Assembly (NCBI GenBank): GCA_037783545.1
Contig: JBBELK010000054.1
Coordinates: 248,001-312,000, forward strand
Direction of reading: 5' to 3'
Source: Henricia sp. BOLD:AAB3569
Lineage: Eukaryota > Echinodermata > Asteroidea > Spinulosida > Echinasteridae
Length of the DNA stretch: 64,000 nucleotides
Both the position numbers and the translations under genes were made by a program. The notes beneath the pieces are model-generated. The model was not told the DNA's origin, did not search any database, and was given only the letters and a program-made list of their open reading frames with translations. This document shows positions 11,379 to 23,532 of the stretch, piece after piece (position 1 is the stretch's first letter; the number at the start of each line of letters is the position of its first letter).

Positions 11379-12216
11379 TGGGCCAGTCACAAATCAGTTG
11401 CGATGCGTCGGCGATGGGTAAAACCGGGAAATTTGAACAAAATCTTGAGACAGATCTCACGATTTTGCACCCGTCGGAGGCGCTCTCCGGACGCCTGCGG
11501 CTTGTCGCAGATTTTTTTGGCATCGCCACACCCGTCGCGGTCCCCAACTTTGAACTTAAAATTTTAAGATTGCTCGCAAGATTTTTCACCCATTTTGGGC
11601 ATCCCAGACACAATCTCTGATGACCTACGATGCCCTCCGATTAATCGGAGGCGTCCTCCGAATAATCTGAGACTAGTCGCAAGATTCTGTGTGGGATTGG
11701 AAATTCAGGTTGAGATTCAATGTCTGCGAGTGGTCTCCGGCGCCCTCCGACTGAATCGGAGGCGCCCTGCGACGATTCGTACGCTTTCTGTGATCGTCTC
11801 CGACGAATCGTACGGTGGAATCGTAGTAAATCGCCGTGTATATAAGGGCGCCTCCGATCGGATCGCTAAAAGTTTGAGACGCTCTTGCTGCAGTGTACAG
11901 GGAGAAATACAGATGACCGAGGTCAGAAAACCCTCCTTTTCCCCCACATATACCCGGGGGGGGGGGGGGGGGGGGGGGAAATTAAAAGAAAAGATGCTCG
12001 CAGATATCGTCTCCGATGCAATCGGAGGCGATCGGAGGCTAATCCCACGATTTTTCGACAAAACCGGGTCAAAATCCTTGAAAAAATATCAGACAATGTA
12101 ACTGCTCCACTTTTATTAGGATTATTGCTAGGATTGTTCAAGGCTTCTTTATTTTCTACGACGACCCCCCGCCAAAACTAATCCCCGACAGATCGCCGAC
12201 ATTGTGACTGGGCCAT
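11378..12216. mobile_element. Non-autonomous TIR element inserted in LINE ORF2
   Basis: The LINE frame breaks between TLYQFYSA and LIKPILEYG. The ~0.84 kb between them begins ATGGGCCAGTCACAA and ends with the near-perfect inverse TTGTGACTGGGCCAT, flanked by TA (possibly TTA/TAA). The GGGCC-type ends and a TTA-like target resemble PIF/Harbinger, but this is tentative. The interior repeats short palindromes built on CTCCGATnnATCGGAG and includes a run of 23 G at 11956-11978. It has no coding capacity. Confidence 0.8.
11956..11978 (+). repeat. Run of 23 G
   Basis: An uninterrupted G homopolymer inside the TIR element. Its length should vary between individuals, and it is a likely spot for sequencing error and for G-quadruplex formation. 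Confidence 0.95.
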
Positions 12217-13400
12217 TAGGCTGAATAGAACTGGTACAAAGTCTTACATTCAGCTCCCCAAGAGTGGCCACTAATACAGCGTAAAAGATTAAGTTTCTTT
12301 TTACATTTAATGATAATATTATCAATATGGTTTTTCCATGTTAATTTGCTGTCAAAGGTCATTCCCAGGAATTTGACTGATTTAAGGACTTGTACAGCAC
12401 GATTTTGGATGTGTAAGGAGATATTTATGTCCTTTTTATTTGAAAAAAAGTACAGCAACTGTTTTGGGGGCAGAGAGTTTTAAACCCCATTTTTCACACC
12501 AAGTATTGATTTTATTAAGATTTTCTTGAATTTTCTTCTCAATGAAACGAGTATTTCTATTTGACTTCCAGATTGCAATATCGTCAGCGTACTGGGAAAT
12601 ATGGACTTCTGGCAAATTCTGGGAAAGATCATTGACAGCGATATTAAAAAGTACAGGACTTATTACGCTACCTTGAGGGACACCATTTTCGATTTTTCTT
12701 TCTTCTGAGAAAATACTATTTATTTTCACTTGAATTGTTCTTTCGGAGAGGAAGTTGCTAATCCATTGAGTGATTCGGCCATAGACACCCATGGCTTGAA
12801 GCTTTATTATAATGCCATTTCGCCAAAGCATGTCATATGCTTTCTCAATGTCGAGAAAAACAGCGAGGGTGCTCTCCTTATTTGCATAAGCTTTGTTGAT
12901 GGCTGATTCTAAGGCGATGATGTGGTCTTTTGTGCATCTTCCTTTCCGAAATCCACTCTGATGTTGAGTAAGAAGGTTTTTGGTTTCAAGGTACCATACT
13001 AGACGAGAATTTATCATACGTTCCATTAGTTTGCAGAATGTGGAAGTAAGTGCTATGGATCTGTAAGAAGAGGGGTTTGTAGGGTCTTTACCGGGTTTAA
13101 GAATGGGAATGAGTATCGCTTCCTTCCATTGTTTAGGAAGTTGTGATGTTTGCCAAATCATGTTGAAGATTATGAGGAGAAATTCACGAATCGTAACAGG
13201 AAGGTTTCTAATGATTGCGTTACTCACTCCATCTTTACATGGGGTAGTACATTTAGTCGAATCTATGGCATTGTTAAGCTCATTAATATAAAAAAGGTCA
13301 TTAATTACACTGTCATTATTGTCGTTAATTATAGTGAGCGTAGCTTCAGCCTTAATTTTTTCATTGATAAAATTAGGAGAGTAATTTTCTGAAGCTATCA
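12217..13400 (-). pseudogene. LINE ORF2 reverse transcriptase domain
   Basis: Minus-strand frames at 12436-13227 and 12216-12458, overlapping with a frameshift near 12440, hold the polymerase: SYRSIALTSTFCKLMERM, QSGFRKGRCTKDHI, the catalytic LDIEKAYD, GVPQGSVISPVLF, the active-site QYADDIAIW and the thumb KFLGMTFDSKLTWKNHI. Upstream to about 13400 the N-terminal polymerase sequence continues in a shifted frame. Active-site residues are intact, but at least two frameshifts and the downstream insertion make it non-functional. Confidence 0.92.
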
Positions 13401-13809
13401 GCCAGGGTTTCTACCTTGTCCTTGTCACTGATATAGCATCTTTGTTATTATAATGAAGTACTGGAATGCTGTTTACACTTTTTGTTTTCTCAATACGTTT
13501 AATCTTATTCCAGATTATTTTAGTATTAGTTTTGGAATTAAATCCATTGCAGAACATTTCCCAGTCTTTTCTTTTCGCACTTTTGGTAGTTTTCTTAACA
13601 ATGGCACATGTTCTTTTATATTCAATTAAATCTGCTGGAAGTCGAGATTTCTTAAGTTTTTTCAAGGCATTCTTTTTATTTTCTATAGCCTTTTTACAAT
13701 CTTCGTTCCACCAGGAAGTGAAACGTTTGCTATAGTTAGGATTAGTTTTTGGTATAGAATTAGTCATGGCAAGATCAAGTTGATGCATAAAGTTATTATA
13801 TATATCATT
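13401..13809 (-). pseudogene. LINE ORF2 linker between endonuclease and polymerase
   Basis: A lysine-rich, coiled-coil-like stretch (TSWWNEDCKKAIENKKNALK region) is typical of the segment between APE-type endonuclease and reverse transcriptase. The LINE coding sequence stops at 13809, where the Helentron-like pair is inserted, and resumes at 20706 in the same sense. Confidence 0.85.
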
Positions 13810-15102
13810 TATGCTCAGACAAACGAACGAGACAAAACGCCAAAGGTTTTTGTTCTCTGTCGGCGTACAAGGTTTTATTGAGTCTTCGTTAAAACATGAC
13901 AATGACCAAAAGTTTCCAGATTTAGATGAATGCACAGCGGTTTACCAAAAAAGTGTTTAAAGAAAACACTGTACCAAATAACTGTTTATAGAATACCGAA
14001 GATGGGGTAGGCTTATCAATACCCCAGGGTATAGGCATACCCTGCACAATACCCTAGTTTACTCGATTACTTTAAATTACATTTATAGTCTAGTTTACTA
14101 CAATTGATGAGATTGGGTAGGCTTATCAATACCCACAGGGTAGGCATATCAATACCCTAGTTTACTACAATTGATGAGATTGGGTATAGGCTTATCAATA
14201 CCCACAGGGTAGGCATATCAATACCCTAGTTTACTCGATTACTTTTAATTACATTCAGTCTAGTTTACTACAACAGACTACAAAAGTGTGACGTCAGTTG
14301 CCAACACACAAAGGGTGACCGTGACGTTTTCACCTTAGCGCATCCATGTTCCGCAGCGGTATACCTCAGCGGAAGTGAATGTGCTCTGTTAAGTCTACAT
14401 GTAGTTTACTCGATAACTTTTGATTACATTTAGTCTAGTTTACTACAATTGATGATATTGGGTAGGCTTATCAATACATGTACCCTGCACAATTACGTCC
14501 AAGGCACATCCATGTTCCGCAGCGGTACACTCAGCGGAAGTGGATGTGCTTTGTAAAGTCTAGTTTACTCGATTACTTTTGATAACATTTATTTAGTAAG
14601 CAGTCATACTGTACGCATATGCACTGCAGATTGAGCTTTAACTGTGTAATTTGTTAACATTATTGCAAGAAGAACAACAATTCACAAGTTGTGCAAAGTT
14701 GCTGTTGGTTTCCTGCCAAAACTGCGCCCTTGAAGAACGACACCAAAACCGAAGAGGTGGTCGCTAGGGGTGGAGGTGGGTCGTTAAAAAATTAAGCATG
14801 TTAACTCATCCTTGTACGACGACTTTGTGATTGTTTACGCGCGCGAAATGTTATGGCGGTGCGGGCTGAAAGGCCTGCGGTGATTGGCTGCCCAGAATCT
14901 TTCGCACAGTGCCACTGCATATTCAGTAGGGTGGCCCACAGAATGACTTCGCTTGCGTCCGCAAACTCCGGCTGGCAAACCGTGCAGAAACTCGTGTGCA
15001 AAATTGGCCTCGAAGGGGAACAAAACCGCGCCGAATCCCCGATCAACAATGACAGCGTTCGCTCAGCATAAATAATTTTATCGTCTATGCGGTAAAATGC
15101 AT
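13810..15102. mobile_element. Helentron-like element, copy 1 (1.29 kb deletion form)
   Basis: It starts TATGCTCAGACAAACGAACG. Near the other end lies an inverted match, GCGTTCGCTCAGCATAA (15055-15071), and just before the terminus a stem-loop (ATTTTATCG / CGGTAAAAT, 15075-15098). The copy sits between T and T of the LINE sequence CATT|TATG and is followed head to tail by copy 2. Relative to copy 2 it lacks the middle. The interior holds many GGGTAGGCTTATCAATACCC-type units and two GCGG hairpins. Asymmetric terminal repeats, a 3' stem-loop, T|T insertion and tandem copies fit Helentron/Helitron2. No Rep/helicase gene is present. Confidence 0.65.
13990..14560. repeat. Cluster of GGGTA...TACCC hairpin units (also at 15280-15850)
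   Basis: GGGTAGGCTTATCAATACCC and close variants recur at least six times in copy 1. The cluster repeats in copy 2, and looser relatives (GGGTAGGCAAATCAATACCC) appear near 18050, 18320 and 19160. Each unit is a small inverted repeat. Two further hairpins of the form TTCCGC / GCGGAA lie near 14350 and 14512. Confidence 0.8.
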
Positions 15103-18100
15103 TATGCTCAGACAAACGAACGAGACAAAACGCCAAAGGTTTTTGTTCTCTGTCGGCGTACAAGGTTTTATTGAGTCTTCGTTAAAACATGACAATGACC
15201 AAAAGTTTCCAGATTTAGATGAATGCACAGCGGTTTACCAAAAAAGTGTTTAAAGAAAACACTGTACCAAATAACTGTTTATAGAATACCGAAGATGGGG
15301 TAGGCTTATCAATACCCCAGGGTATAGGCATACCCTGCACAATACCCTAGTTTACTCGATTACTTTAAATTACATTTATAGTCTAGTTTACTACAATTGA
15401 TGAGATTGGGTAGGCTTATCAATACCCACAGGGTAGGCATATCAATACCCTAGTTTACTACAATTGATGAGATTGGGTAGGCTTATCAATACCCACAGGG
15501 TAGGCATATCAATACCCTAGTTTACTCGATTACTTTTAATTACATTCAGTCTAGTTTACTACAACAGACTACAAAAGTGTGACGTCAGTTGCCAACACAC
15601 AAAGGGTGACCGTGACGTTTTCACCTTAGCGCATCCATGTTCCGCAGCGGTATACCTCAGCGGAAGTGAATGTGCTCTGTTAAGTCTACATGTAGTTTAC
15701 TCGATAACTTTTGATTACATTTAGTCTAGTTTACTACAATTGATGATATTGGGTAGGCTTATCAATACATGTACCCTGCACAATTACGTCCAAGGCACAT
15801 CCATGTTCCGCAGCGGTACACTCAGCGGAAGTGGATGTGCTTTGTAAAGTCTAGTTTACTCGATTACTTTTGATAACATTTATTTAGTAAGCAGTCATAC
15901 TGTACGCATATGCACTGCAGATTGAGCTTTAACTGTGTAATTTGTTAACATTATTGCAAGAAGAACAACAATTCACAAGTTGTGCAAAGTTGCTGTTGGT
16001 TTCCTGCCAAAACTTCCACACGCGCTGCGCGCGCCCAAAGGAAACGACAGCTCAAGACGCACAACCAGGACAAACCAGCCCGAACGCAAAGCACGCAAAG
16101 AAAGGGGAACCACAGCACAGCAATCTAAAAAATATATAATTTTTTTTTTTTTTTTTAAATTTTTAATTTAGGTCAAACCGAGACGCATACTTAGAGAAAG
16201 CAACGTTAGGTTCATCGCGTGCGAAGTGAAACCCGTCAACAAAGCATGACTGAGTTTCATGTAAGCAGCGCAGCTGCTACCACAATCTCAGATAGTTCTG
16301 TCTGCCATCCACAATCAAAACAATGAGTGGCTGTAAAATTGGAAATCAAATTTGTGTGGACAAAGCATGTCAACTTTGTTTCATGAAGCCGCGAAAAATG
16401 TCCCGAAGTAGGCTGTACAGTTGTCAAAAATTGCAGCACCACAATCTCGTGATTGTCTCTTTTTTATTTTATTGTTTATTTAAAGATGAATTTAGAAACA
16501 CGAGAAAATTGCAATACCCCGACTTGGATTCGAGCCCAGATCCTTGGCATACTTGCCAACTGCTCTACCAACTTAGTTAACAGGGCATCCCGTCGGAGCA
16601 TGCATCACAGCAATCTCGTGCGTGCCACTCCTTTCCCAACAATGCACGAAAGAGGTCATTATTATGAAAATGGGGTAAATGGTACCGCAGGATTGACAAT
16701 TAGAGATGAATTTAGCAACACGAGAAAAACATTTAAAAACGCGATGCAGCAATAACCACTGCAAACGGACATTACTGCAATGAACATACAACGTGGACCT
16801 AAATGGACCACAGCTCTTTTTCTTTTATTTTATTTATTTATTATTTTTTTTTTAATCATAATTATTATAATTATTATTATTATTTTTAAACAAACAACGA
16901 AACCGCGCAGTAAATGACAGCCACATTTGTAGGTTCGTGCAGATGCACATGTACATAAATATGAATGCAATTGAAATAAATTCGTTTGCATACGCCAAGC
17001 CTTGCCATGGTAAAGAACAGTGAATGCTAGCATTATGAAGGCAAAAATACATGTACGTGGTATACCTGTACAAACCTGTGGGTAACGCTTGAAGAGTGCA
17101 CATCTTCTTCATTCTACGCTGCAAATTAAAGCAAGCAAAAATAAGTTACTGAAGGCACAAACCACCACCTTACAAATGGGAGCACGAACTTGAAACGGAT
17201 GACACACGTACGGACAATTACAGACAGAACATGCACGAATAAAAATACCGGCCGACTACAGCTACAGAAAATGTGCTATAGCCTATTAAACTTTACATAA
17301 CTAAGCATATACCCAGTCTTGTCCTGGAAAAGAACAGTGTGCGTTAGCATTATAAGGCAAATTGATGTACATGTACATGTACGTGGTATACAAACCTGCG
17401 GAGAACGCTTGAATACGATGGCACATCTTCTTTAACCCACGCTGTTAAAGAAAGCAAGCTATTTAAGAACCTACTGGAAGAAAACCAGAATACATAGAAA
17501 AACACAGTATAATGCATAGAATATAAATGCATAGAATTAAGCGAAATAAATCCGCCACCTCCTCTCAACTACCCCCGTTGGAGGTCTCCGAACTGAATAG
17601 GATGCAAACCTGTAAGAAATCACAGATTGCGGTAAAGAACGCCTACCGTACTTTCCGTCCAATGTCCCGTGAAAGTAACGACGTCAAACATTGAAACTAC
17701 TATCCGCCATGCACTGCACCCCACCTAATACAATGCATTGCCTAGACTGGGCACACTGTCCTCACCAGTCAACGTCGTGGGCTACTAGTGTTAAGTGGCA
17801 TGCAAACGACCGCTTGGACGGGGAGCAGTCCAAGCCAAGCATTGCCCGCGGGGCACGAAGGCGGCCGGCGCGCGGCTTCAATTCCTGTATAGCCAACTGC
17901 CACATCGATGGTCAAACCATTCAGTTGTCACGTGAGCGCATGCCCATTCACATGTTTTAATTGGCGTGCGCAAATTTTTGACAAAAATTAACTGTTTAAA
18001 AACATAAGTTAGAAAACCGAAGATCGGCTGGACCGATCAATAATCCATAGGGTAGGCAAATCAATACCCAAAACCATCAGCTTGACCTCAAGTGCCAAAT

Positions 18101-20705
18101 GTACATGTTCTAGAAATGCGTGGCTTCAATTCTCAAATAGCCAACTGCAACTGCATATCTCATCTAGCGCAAACACACTGATACATACATGGTCAAGCCA
18201 TTAAGTTGTCACGTGAGCGCATTCACATGTTTTAATTGGCGTGCGCATATTTTTGACAAAATAAACTGTTTAATAACATAAGTTAGAAAACCGAAGATCG
18301 GCTGGACCGATAATAATCCATCTAGGGTAGGCAAATCAATACCCAAAACCATCAGCTTGACCTCAAGTGCAAAATGTACATGTTCAAGAAAGGCGTGGCT
18401 TCAATTCTCAAATAGCCAACTGCAACTGCATATCTAATCTAGCGCACACACATGTACAAACATGGTCAAACCATAAATTGTCACGTGAGCGCATGCCCAA
18501 ACACGGGGTTAGATTGGCGTGCGCAAATTTCGGGGGGAAATTGGAGGAAAACAAACATTCCGGAAGGGGCGTGGCTTCCATGGGGAGGGGGAGACCACGC
18601 ACGCAAACTTCAACTTTTCATAGGATCGTTTTAAACACCACCGTACCATCGTCATCGTGCAAAATGCAATGTCAACAACATTTTAAATAGGCATCACAAT
18701 AACCAGTTTTGTTTGAAAAATTTACCTTGTTAATAGGTCAACAATTGTGGATAATAGAAAAAAAAAAAAAATCCAGGCAACATCAACCGAAGATGTACAC
18801 ATCCGCTTCGCTACTCGTTGCAGACTCGGCATGCACAGTACATAGTATACGTGCACTTGCGTGACAACTAGTCTCGCACAAGTTTTTTGTTTGTTTTTGT
18901 TTTTGTTTTTTGCAAAATTACTGAATCAATTGAGGGCGCTCGTTAAAAAGTATGGTGTGCAAAAAGGGGGCCAAAAACAAAAGTAATAGAAAAAAACACA
19001 ATAGATTGCGGCCGCGGAGCCCACAACAACAACAATTCCGCTACAAATTGGTAACATTCCAGAAATCCGGAAAATTCTCACCCCTGAAATGTTGACACAA
19101 ATTAACTGTTTAATAACAGAGTTAGAAAACCGAAGATCGGATAGACCGATCAATACTCCCTAGGGTAGGCTAATCAATACCCAAAACCATCAGATTGACT
19201 TCAACAAAAAAATGAACATGTTCAGTAAAAATCTGCGGAAGCGGGAGCAACTTCAAAGACAGCGTGAGCATGAATTGTGCCCTTAACACACCAACATAAA
19301 CATGGAATGTGAAGCAAAACAAAAAAAACATATTTTAAATGTAACCACTGTATCCAATAGCAACACGTGGCCGAGTCAACGGGAGCTTGTTTCACACTGG
19401 CAAAATGGGCGGGGCTCAGGGAAGGGCGAAAACCTCTCAAAACCCTTGTAGGGAAATAGAGGAAATTCCCTTCCGGCTCCTAGGCAATGCTTTCTCCAAA
19501 GCAATGCTTTCTGGCAACCAAGCAAATTCTCCACGCCCGCCCATCGCCAAGGACAACAATCCCTTATACTCAATTATTGCATAAGTGCTTCAAATTGTAA
19601 ACATGTGTGCCGCTGTACCAATATTGATAAATTCAAAATGACAAATACTCACTCAGCATGCTCAGTACTTGTTTGAAAAAACAACAACATGAGATTTGAT
19701 CGGAATGCGGGTTAACGTCACAGAAAATACATTGCCAACACTATATAGCCAATACTGTTCCTTGAATCTCGGTACAACTTGAGCACGAGACACCAACGTC
19801 CGGCAGTGTCCAAGCCGATGTCCATGTGTTCTGACGGTCGTTAGCTCATGACCAGGATTCCGACACAATTTCAGTTCTGGACATCTTGAATCATCAGCGT
19901 GAATCCTGCAATTTCCCTTCAGCACCGTCGCTTCCGTCCGTTCCGGTCGGCAAACGCTCCGGGATTCACCCGCTGGAAAGAATGCTGAAATGGGCGACGG
20001 TCTCGGCATTTATAGTCCCAAATGTCGTATTAAAGTTCAGCAGGTAGACAAGAACTCCGCCGTATAACTTCCTTAAATCTGTCATCCATTACTCTCGCAG
20101 TGCAATACACGTGTGCCTCCAAGGGCGATCAGATTAAGTTCCGGGAAGTTCCGGTCTGCCAGACGACATGTCAATACACATAGGTACGTACACTTACATG
20201 CACGCGGTACAGCAAAATCCTCTCGTTCAAAATACCCATGGTTTCGTAAGATTTTCGCACCGAGAAATCCGCAAAAGAACCCACTACTTGCACTTGATGA
20301 AAAAGACGTTCCCTATTCCGTCCGATCATATAAGCATTGTGAGACAATTGTCACAAACAGAGCCAAAAGGCTCGAATTAAAATTCGTTAAAAAATTAAGC
20401 ATGTTAACTCATCCTTGTACGACGACTTTGTGATTGTTTACGCGCGCGAAATGTTATGGCGGTGCGGGCTGAAAGGCCTGCGGTGATTGGCTGCCCAGAA
20501 TCTTTCGCACAGTGCCACTGCATATTCAGTAGGGTGGCCCACAGAATGACTTCGCTTGCGTCCGCAAACTCCGGCTGGCAAACCGTGCAGAAACTCGTGT
20601 GCAAAATTGGCCTCGAAGGGGAACAAAACCGCGCCGAATCCCCGATCAACAATGACAGCGTTCGCTCAGCATAAATAATTTTATCGTCTATGCGGTAAAA
20701 TGCAT
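15103..20705. mobile_element. Helentron-like element, copy 2 (5.6 kb)
   Basis: The first ~910 bp and last ~325 bp match copy 1 (one small indel near 15475 and the junction regions apart), with the same ends: start at 15103, subterminal inverted repeat at about 20658-20674, stem-loop 20678-20701. The extra ~4.4 kb (about 16013-20380) is non-coding as far as I can see. It carries ~270-bp direct repeats, TIR-poor AT-rich DNA, long T and A runs and scattered GGGTAGG motifs. After 20705 the LINE frame resumes exactly, so the pair adds no net loss of target bases. Confidence 0.6.
17871..18560. repeat. ~270 bp direct repeats inside Helentron-like copy 2
   Basis: The block from GGCTTCAATTC through GTCACGTGAGCGCAT, ATTGGCGTGCGCAAAT and CCGAAGATCGGCTGGACCGA occurs at 17871-18116 and 18118-18391, a third time in part at 18392-18560, and its end again at 19085-19230. 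Confidence 0.8.
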
Positions 20706-21493
20706 TATGTCATCAGCTGTATTTGGTTCAGAGATAATTTGGTTGCATTCATCTTGGAATTTGTTCCAATCAGCTTTCTTGATTGACCATTTAAGGATAG
20801 TTTTGGCAGTGTTTTTATGCATAGGATGATTTAACTCGATGGCAATTGGGCAGTGGTCACTGCCCCATGCATGTGTCGTTGAGCACCGACCAGTTGCATT
20901 TAAGGGGAGGTAAAGGTAAGGTCAATACAAGAAAGCGTACTATGTGATGTGTTTACTCTGGTCCCTTCACCTGAATTAATGCATACCAAATTATCTTGAA
21001 CAATTGCATCTTCAATGATCTTGCCATTGTGGTCTAGCTTAGAGCTACCCCATAATGGGTTATGGCCGTTAAAATCGCCACATATTATGCAAGGTTTGTC
21101 AATTTTCTGTAGCATTTCATTAAGTAAGTTGTTGTCTATAGTTGGACTAGGGTTATATACATTTATTATATTAATTTTGTTTTTATTAACATCATAGATC
21201 TCACCAACTTGATATTCTATTAGACCACTGAAACTTGAGATATATTTAAAGGCTAAACCGTGCTTGACAAGAAATGCACAACCTCCACCGCACTTTTTAG
21301 AAGTTGATTTTCTATCATTGCGATAAACATCAAAACCTGGCAAATTAAAGCATTTTCCTTCTTTTAACCAGGTTTCTTGGACACAGATGATATCTGGTTT
21401 TGTTTTCCATGAGTTAATGTCATATTTAAATTCTTTGCTATGTGCAACTAGGTATTGTGCATTCTTTCGTCTTTCTTCTTGATGTTGTCCCAA
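20706..21493 (-). pseudogene. LINE ORF2 endonuclease (APE type)
   Basis: The start of ORF2 holds an apurinic-endonuclease-like nuclease that nicks target DNA: IICVQETWL (metal-binding Glu), ICGDFNGHN, the STLSCIDLTF strand and, after a one-base frameshift near 20902, GSDHCPI. All the usual catalytic motifs (QE, GDFN, SDH) are visible. The frame continues into the linker at 13809 once the inserted pair is removed. The frameshift marks the copy as dead. Confidence 0.9.
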
Positions 21494-22452
21494 ATCTGCA
21501 TTGCACCAGTGAGCAGTTCAGTGACGTATTGTTCGTTGCACAGACAATGATGTGCGTGCTTTGTCTGAGTATAGCAATTGTGTGATGGTCCGTCTCTGTT
21601 ACAGCTGTAGTCTGGGTGTTTCTTTTGGTTGCCTGAGTTATCATGGGACTTGAATAGGCTGCGGTTTCAGGGTATGCTGCAGGTTGTGTTTTCTTGGGTA
21701 TCGGCGTTGGCTGGGTAAGCATGTCAGGGCGTACAAAAATGTCCGCTCTGACAGCCTTTGCTGCATCTCCATAGGAAATCTTGTATGATATTCGTAGGCC
21801 TTGAATTTTTCCTTTCTTGTGTGATTGTACTACAGCCTCCGTACGCTGATGAGTGCTCCTCGCCACATCTGCAGCACCGGATCTTATCTTTCTGGTAGCA
21901 GTTGTCATAGGTGTGTGGGCCCCCACATCTTACGCAGCGAGTTGAACTTCGGCAGTTGGTGGCCGTATGCCCCAGACGCTGGCAATTAAAGCAGCGAATA
22001 ATAGGTGGAATGTATGGCTTGATGACGAAGCTCTCGTATCCCAGTTGTAACTTTTCTGGTAGAGTTGGGGTGTTGAAGGTTAGGCATATCGACAGGCTTT
22101 TCTCAAGTTTACCGTCCCTTCTGCGCATCAAACGCTTGACGTCAACAATTCCAAATTTGTCGCAAGCAATCAGGAGATCATCTTCTGCTACGTCGGTTGG
22201 GATATTAGTGATGACTCCTTTGCTTTGGGTTTCGGATTTTGCATATTCTGCGGTTACAGACCATTTATCTAGTTGTGTTATATTTTTCAATTTGTTAGCT
22301 TGTGCTGGGGTATGACATCTGACAGCGATACCGCCTTGGTTGTTTTTCGAGACACTTTTGATCATGTCACCACCCAGGTCATTTAGGGCCTTTGCGATTT
22401 TGAGTGGACTGATTTTACACAGTTTAACGTCAGGGGAATTAATAATTATCAA
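21438..22452 (-). pseudogene. LINE ORF1 (RNA-binding, three zinc knuckles), frameshifted
   Basis: A 242-codon frame (21724-22452) and its shifted continuation (21438-21926) form ORF1. It has an RRM-like fold region followed by CFNCQRLGHTATNC, CVRCGGPHTYDNC and CCRCGEEHSSAYGGC, the triple CCHC array typical of I/jockey-type ORF1 proteins that bind element RNA. The frame at its N-terminal end begins after a stop without an ATG, so the true start lies upstream or has been cut off. ORF1 and ORF2 overlap slightly, as is common in LINEs. Confidence 0.88.
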
Positions 22453-23301
22453 AGTGGGTTAACTCAGGGGATTTTGAGTATTTCGACGTTTAGGCTGGTG
22501 TCGGGTGTTTAGGTGTTCACTGTATTTAAACCATTCTTGTGACGTCACACTATTGTTCAAACTATAGATTATTTTCACGAATCGACAGTTTACTGTAGAT
22601 TCGTAACAAAACTGTAGTTTCGTAAAATCTTTTGTTTTACGAATCTACAGTTTCGTTACAGTTTTGTTTCCAAAAGGTGCAGTTTCACTGTATAAATCCC
22701 GAGACAATTCCGCTTTTGTTGTCTCAAAACTTCAAAATGACTCCAGAAATGTCAAAATCTTCTGCATCAGACATATGGCGATATGGTCTTTCTATAAATT
22801 AGGGGTCTAGTGTTGGTGTCCCCCGTTACATTTTACATCTTGTTTTTGTAAATTCAGGACACATTCTTTAAATACTTTCCATCTCAAAGAGTGAGTACAT
22901 ACAGTACAATTCATACAAAATGGTTTAAAAGCCATTTTAATGATTTTTTTTCTTCAAAAATACCACATTTTAGGTGTAACGGGGGACACTAAATGTCACA
23001 CTTTTGGACCCCTAATTTATAGAAAGACCCAATTGTTGTTAGCAGCACACCACGAACGAAATGACTGAGGCACCAGAATGCAGCGTGTTCACATGAGTGA
23101 TTCTATTCTTACACCAAAACAGAACGCCGTGCATTGTATCCAAGGGAAACAAGCCCACTGCTTACGTAATTCTTTTGGGTGGCTTGTTGGCGCGTTTCTT
23201 TGTTCTGGATGGTGGAATGGTTTAAGTCGGAGAATAGCCTCGAAAGTGTAGATTCGTGAAAGAATAGGCTCGGCTTCGCCTCGCCCATTCTTTTCACGAA
23301 T
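22453..23301. other. Hairpin-rich non-coding insert upstream of LINE ORF1
   Basis: No gene. The stretch contains an imperfect inverted repeat built on GTAGATTCGTAA (22590-22670), the MITE at 22795-23029 and a hairpin at 23241-23314. It may be an insertion that separates ORF1 from its N-terminus. Confidence 0.45.
22795..23029. mobile_element. Small MITE (235 bp)
   Basis: GGTCTTTCTATAAATTAGGG at the left returns inverted at the right end, and GTGTCCCCCGTTACA is also mirrored inside. It has no coding capacity. Confidence 0.8.
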
Positions 23302-23314
23302 CTACACTTTCTCG
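23241..23314. repeat. Perfect-arm hairpin
   Basis: GAAAGTGTAGATTCGTGAAA pairs with TTTCACGAATCTACACTTTC around a GC-rich loop. The arm shares TGTAGATTCGT with the inverted repeat at 22.59-22.67 kb, so the two probably belong to one repeat family. Confidence 0.8.
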
Positions 23315-23532
23315 TCCGTTCTCCTTAACATATCATTATACTCTATGCTTGATTTTGATCGTTTTCTGGTCCTTGTTTGTGATTGAGATTCATTTTGTGC
23401 TTGACTAATCAAAACATAAATGGTAGAGCGTGGCCCTTCATCATCATGGCGAGGGTCTATGGTATCCATGGGGGTAGACTGAGATAGTTGTTCCCAGGAG
23501 GGAGTATCTAAATCCCTGCCTTCATCGGCCAT
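23302..23532 (-). CDS. Hypothetical N-terminal fragment, possibly of LINE ORF1
   Basis: A 76-codon frame starts at an ATG in good context (CCAAAATGGCC) and begins MADEGRDLDTPSWEQL. It is polar, rich in Ser, Thr, Arg and Asp, and ends inside the hairpin at 23.24-23.31 kb. It lies on the same strand as ORF1 and upstream of it, and LINE ORF1 proteins often have such disordered starts. It could instead be a host exon. I recognise no domain. Confidence 0.35.
   Translation of the reverse strand: MADEGRDLDTPSWEQLSQSTPMDTIDPRHDDEGPRSTIYVLISQAQNESQSQTRTRKRSKSSIEYNDMLRRTDEKV

Noticed and set aside
13810..20705. The duplicated 13.8-15.1 and 15.1-16.0 kb blocks as LTRs of a retrotransposon
   Set aside because: The copies share both ends and are separated by no internal region. 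There is no primer-binding site, polypurine tract or pol, and the ends fit asymmetric repeats with a stem-loop better, although TG...CA-like ends can be drawn.
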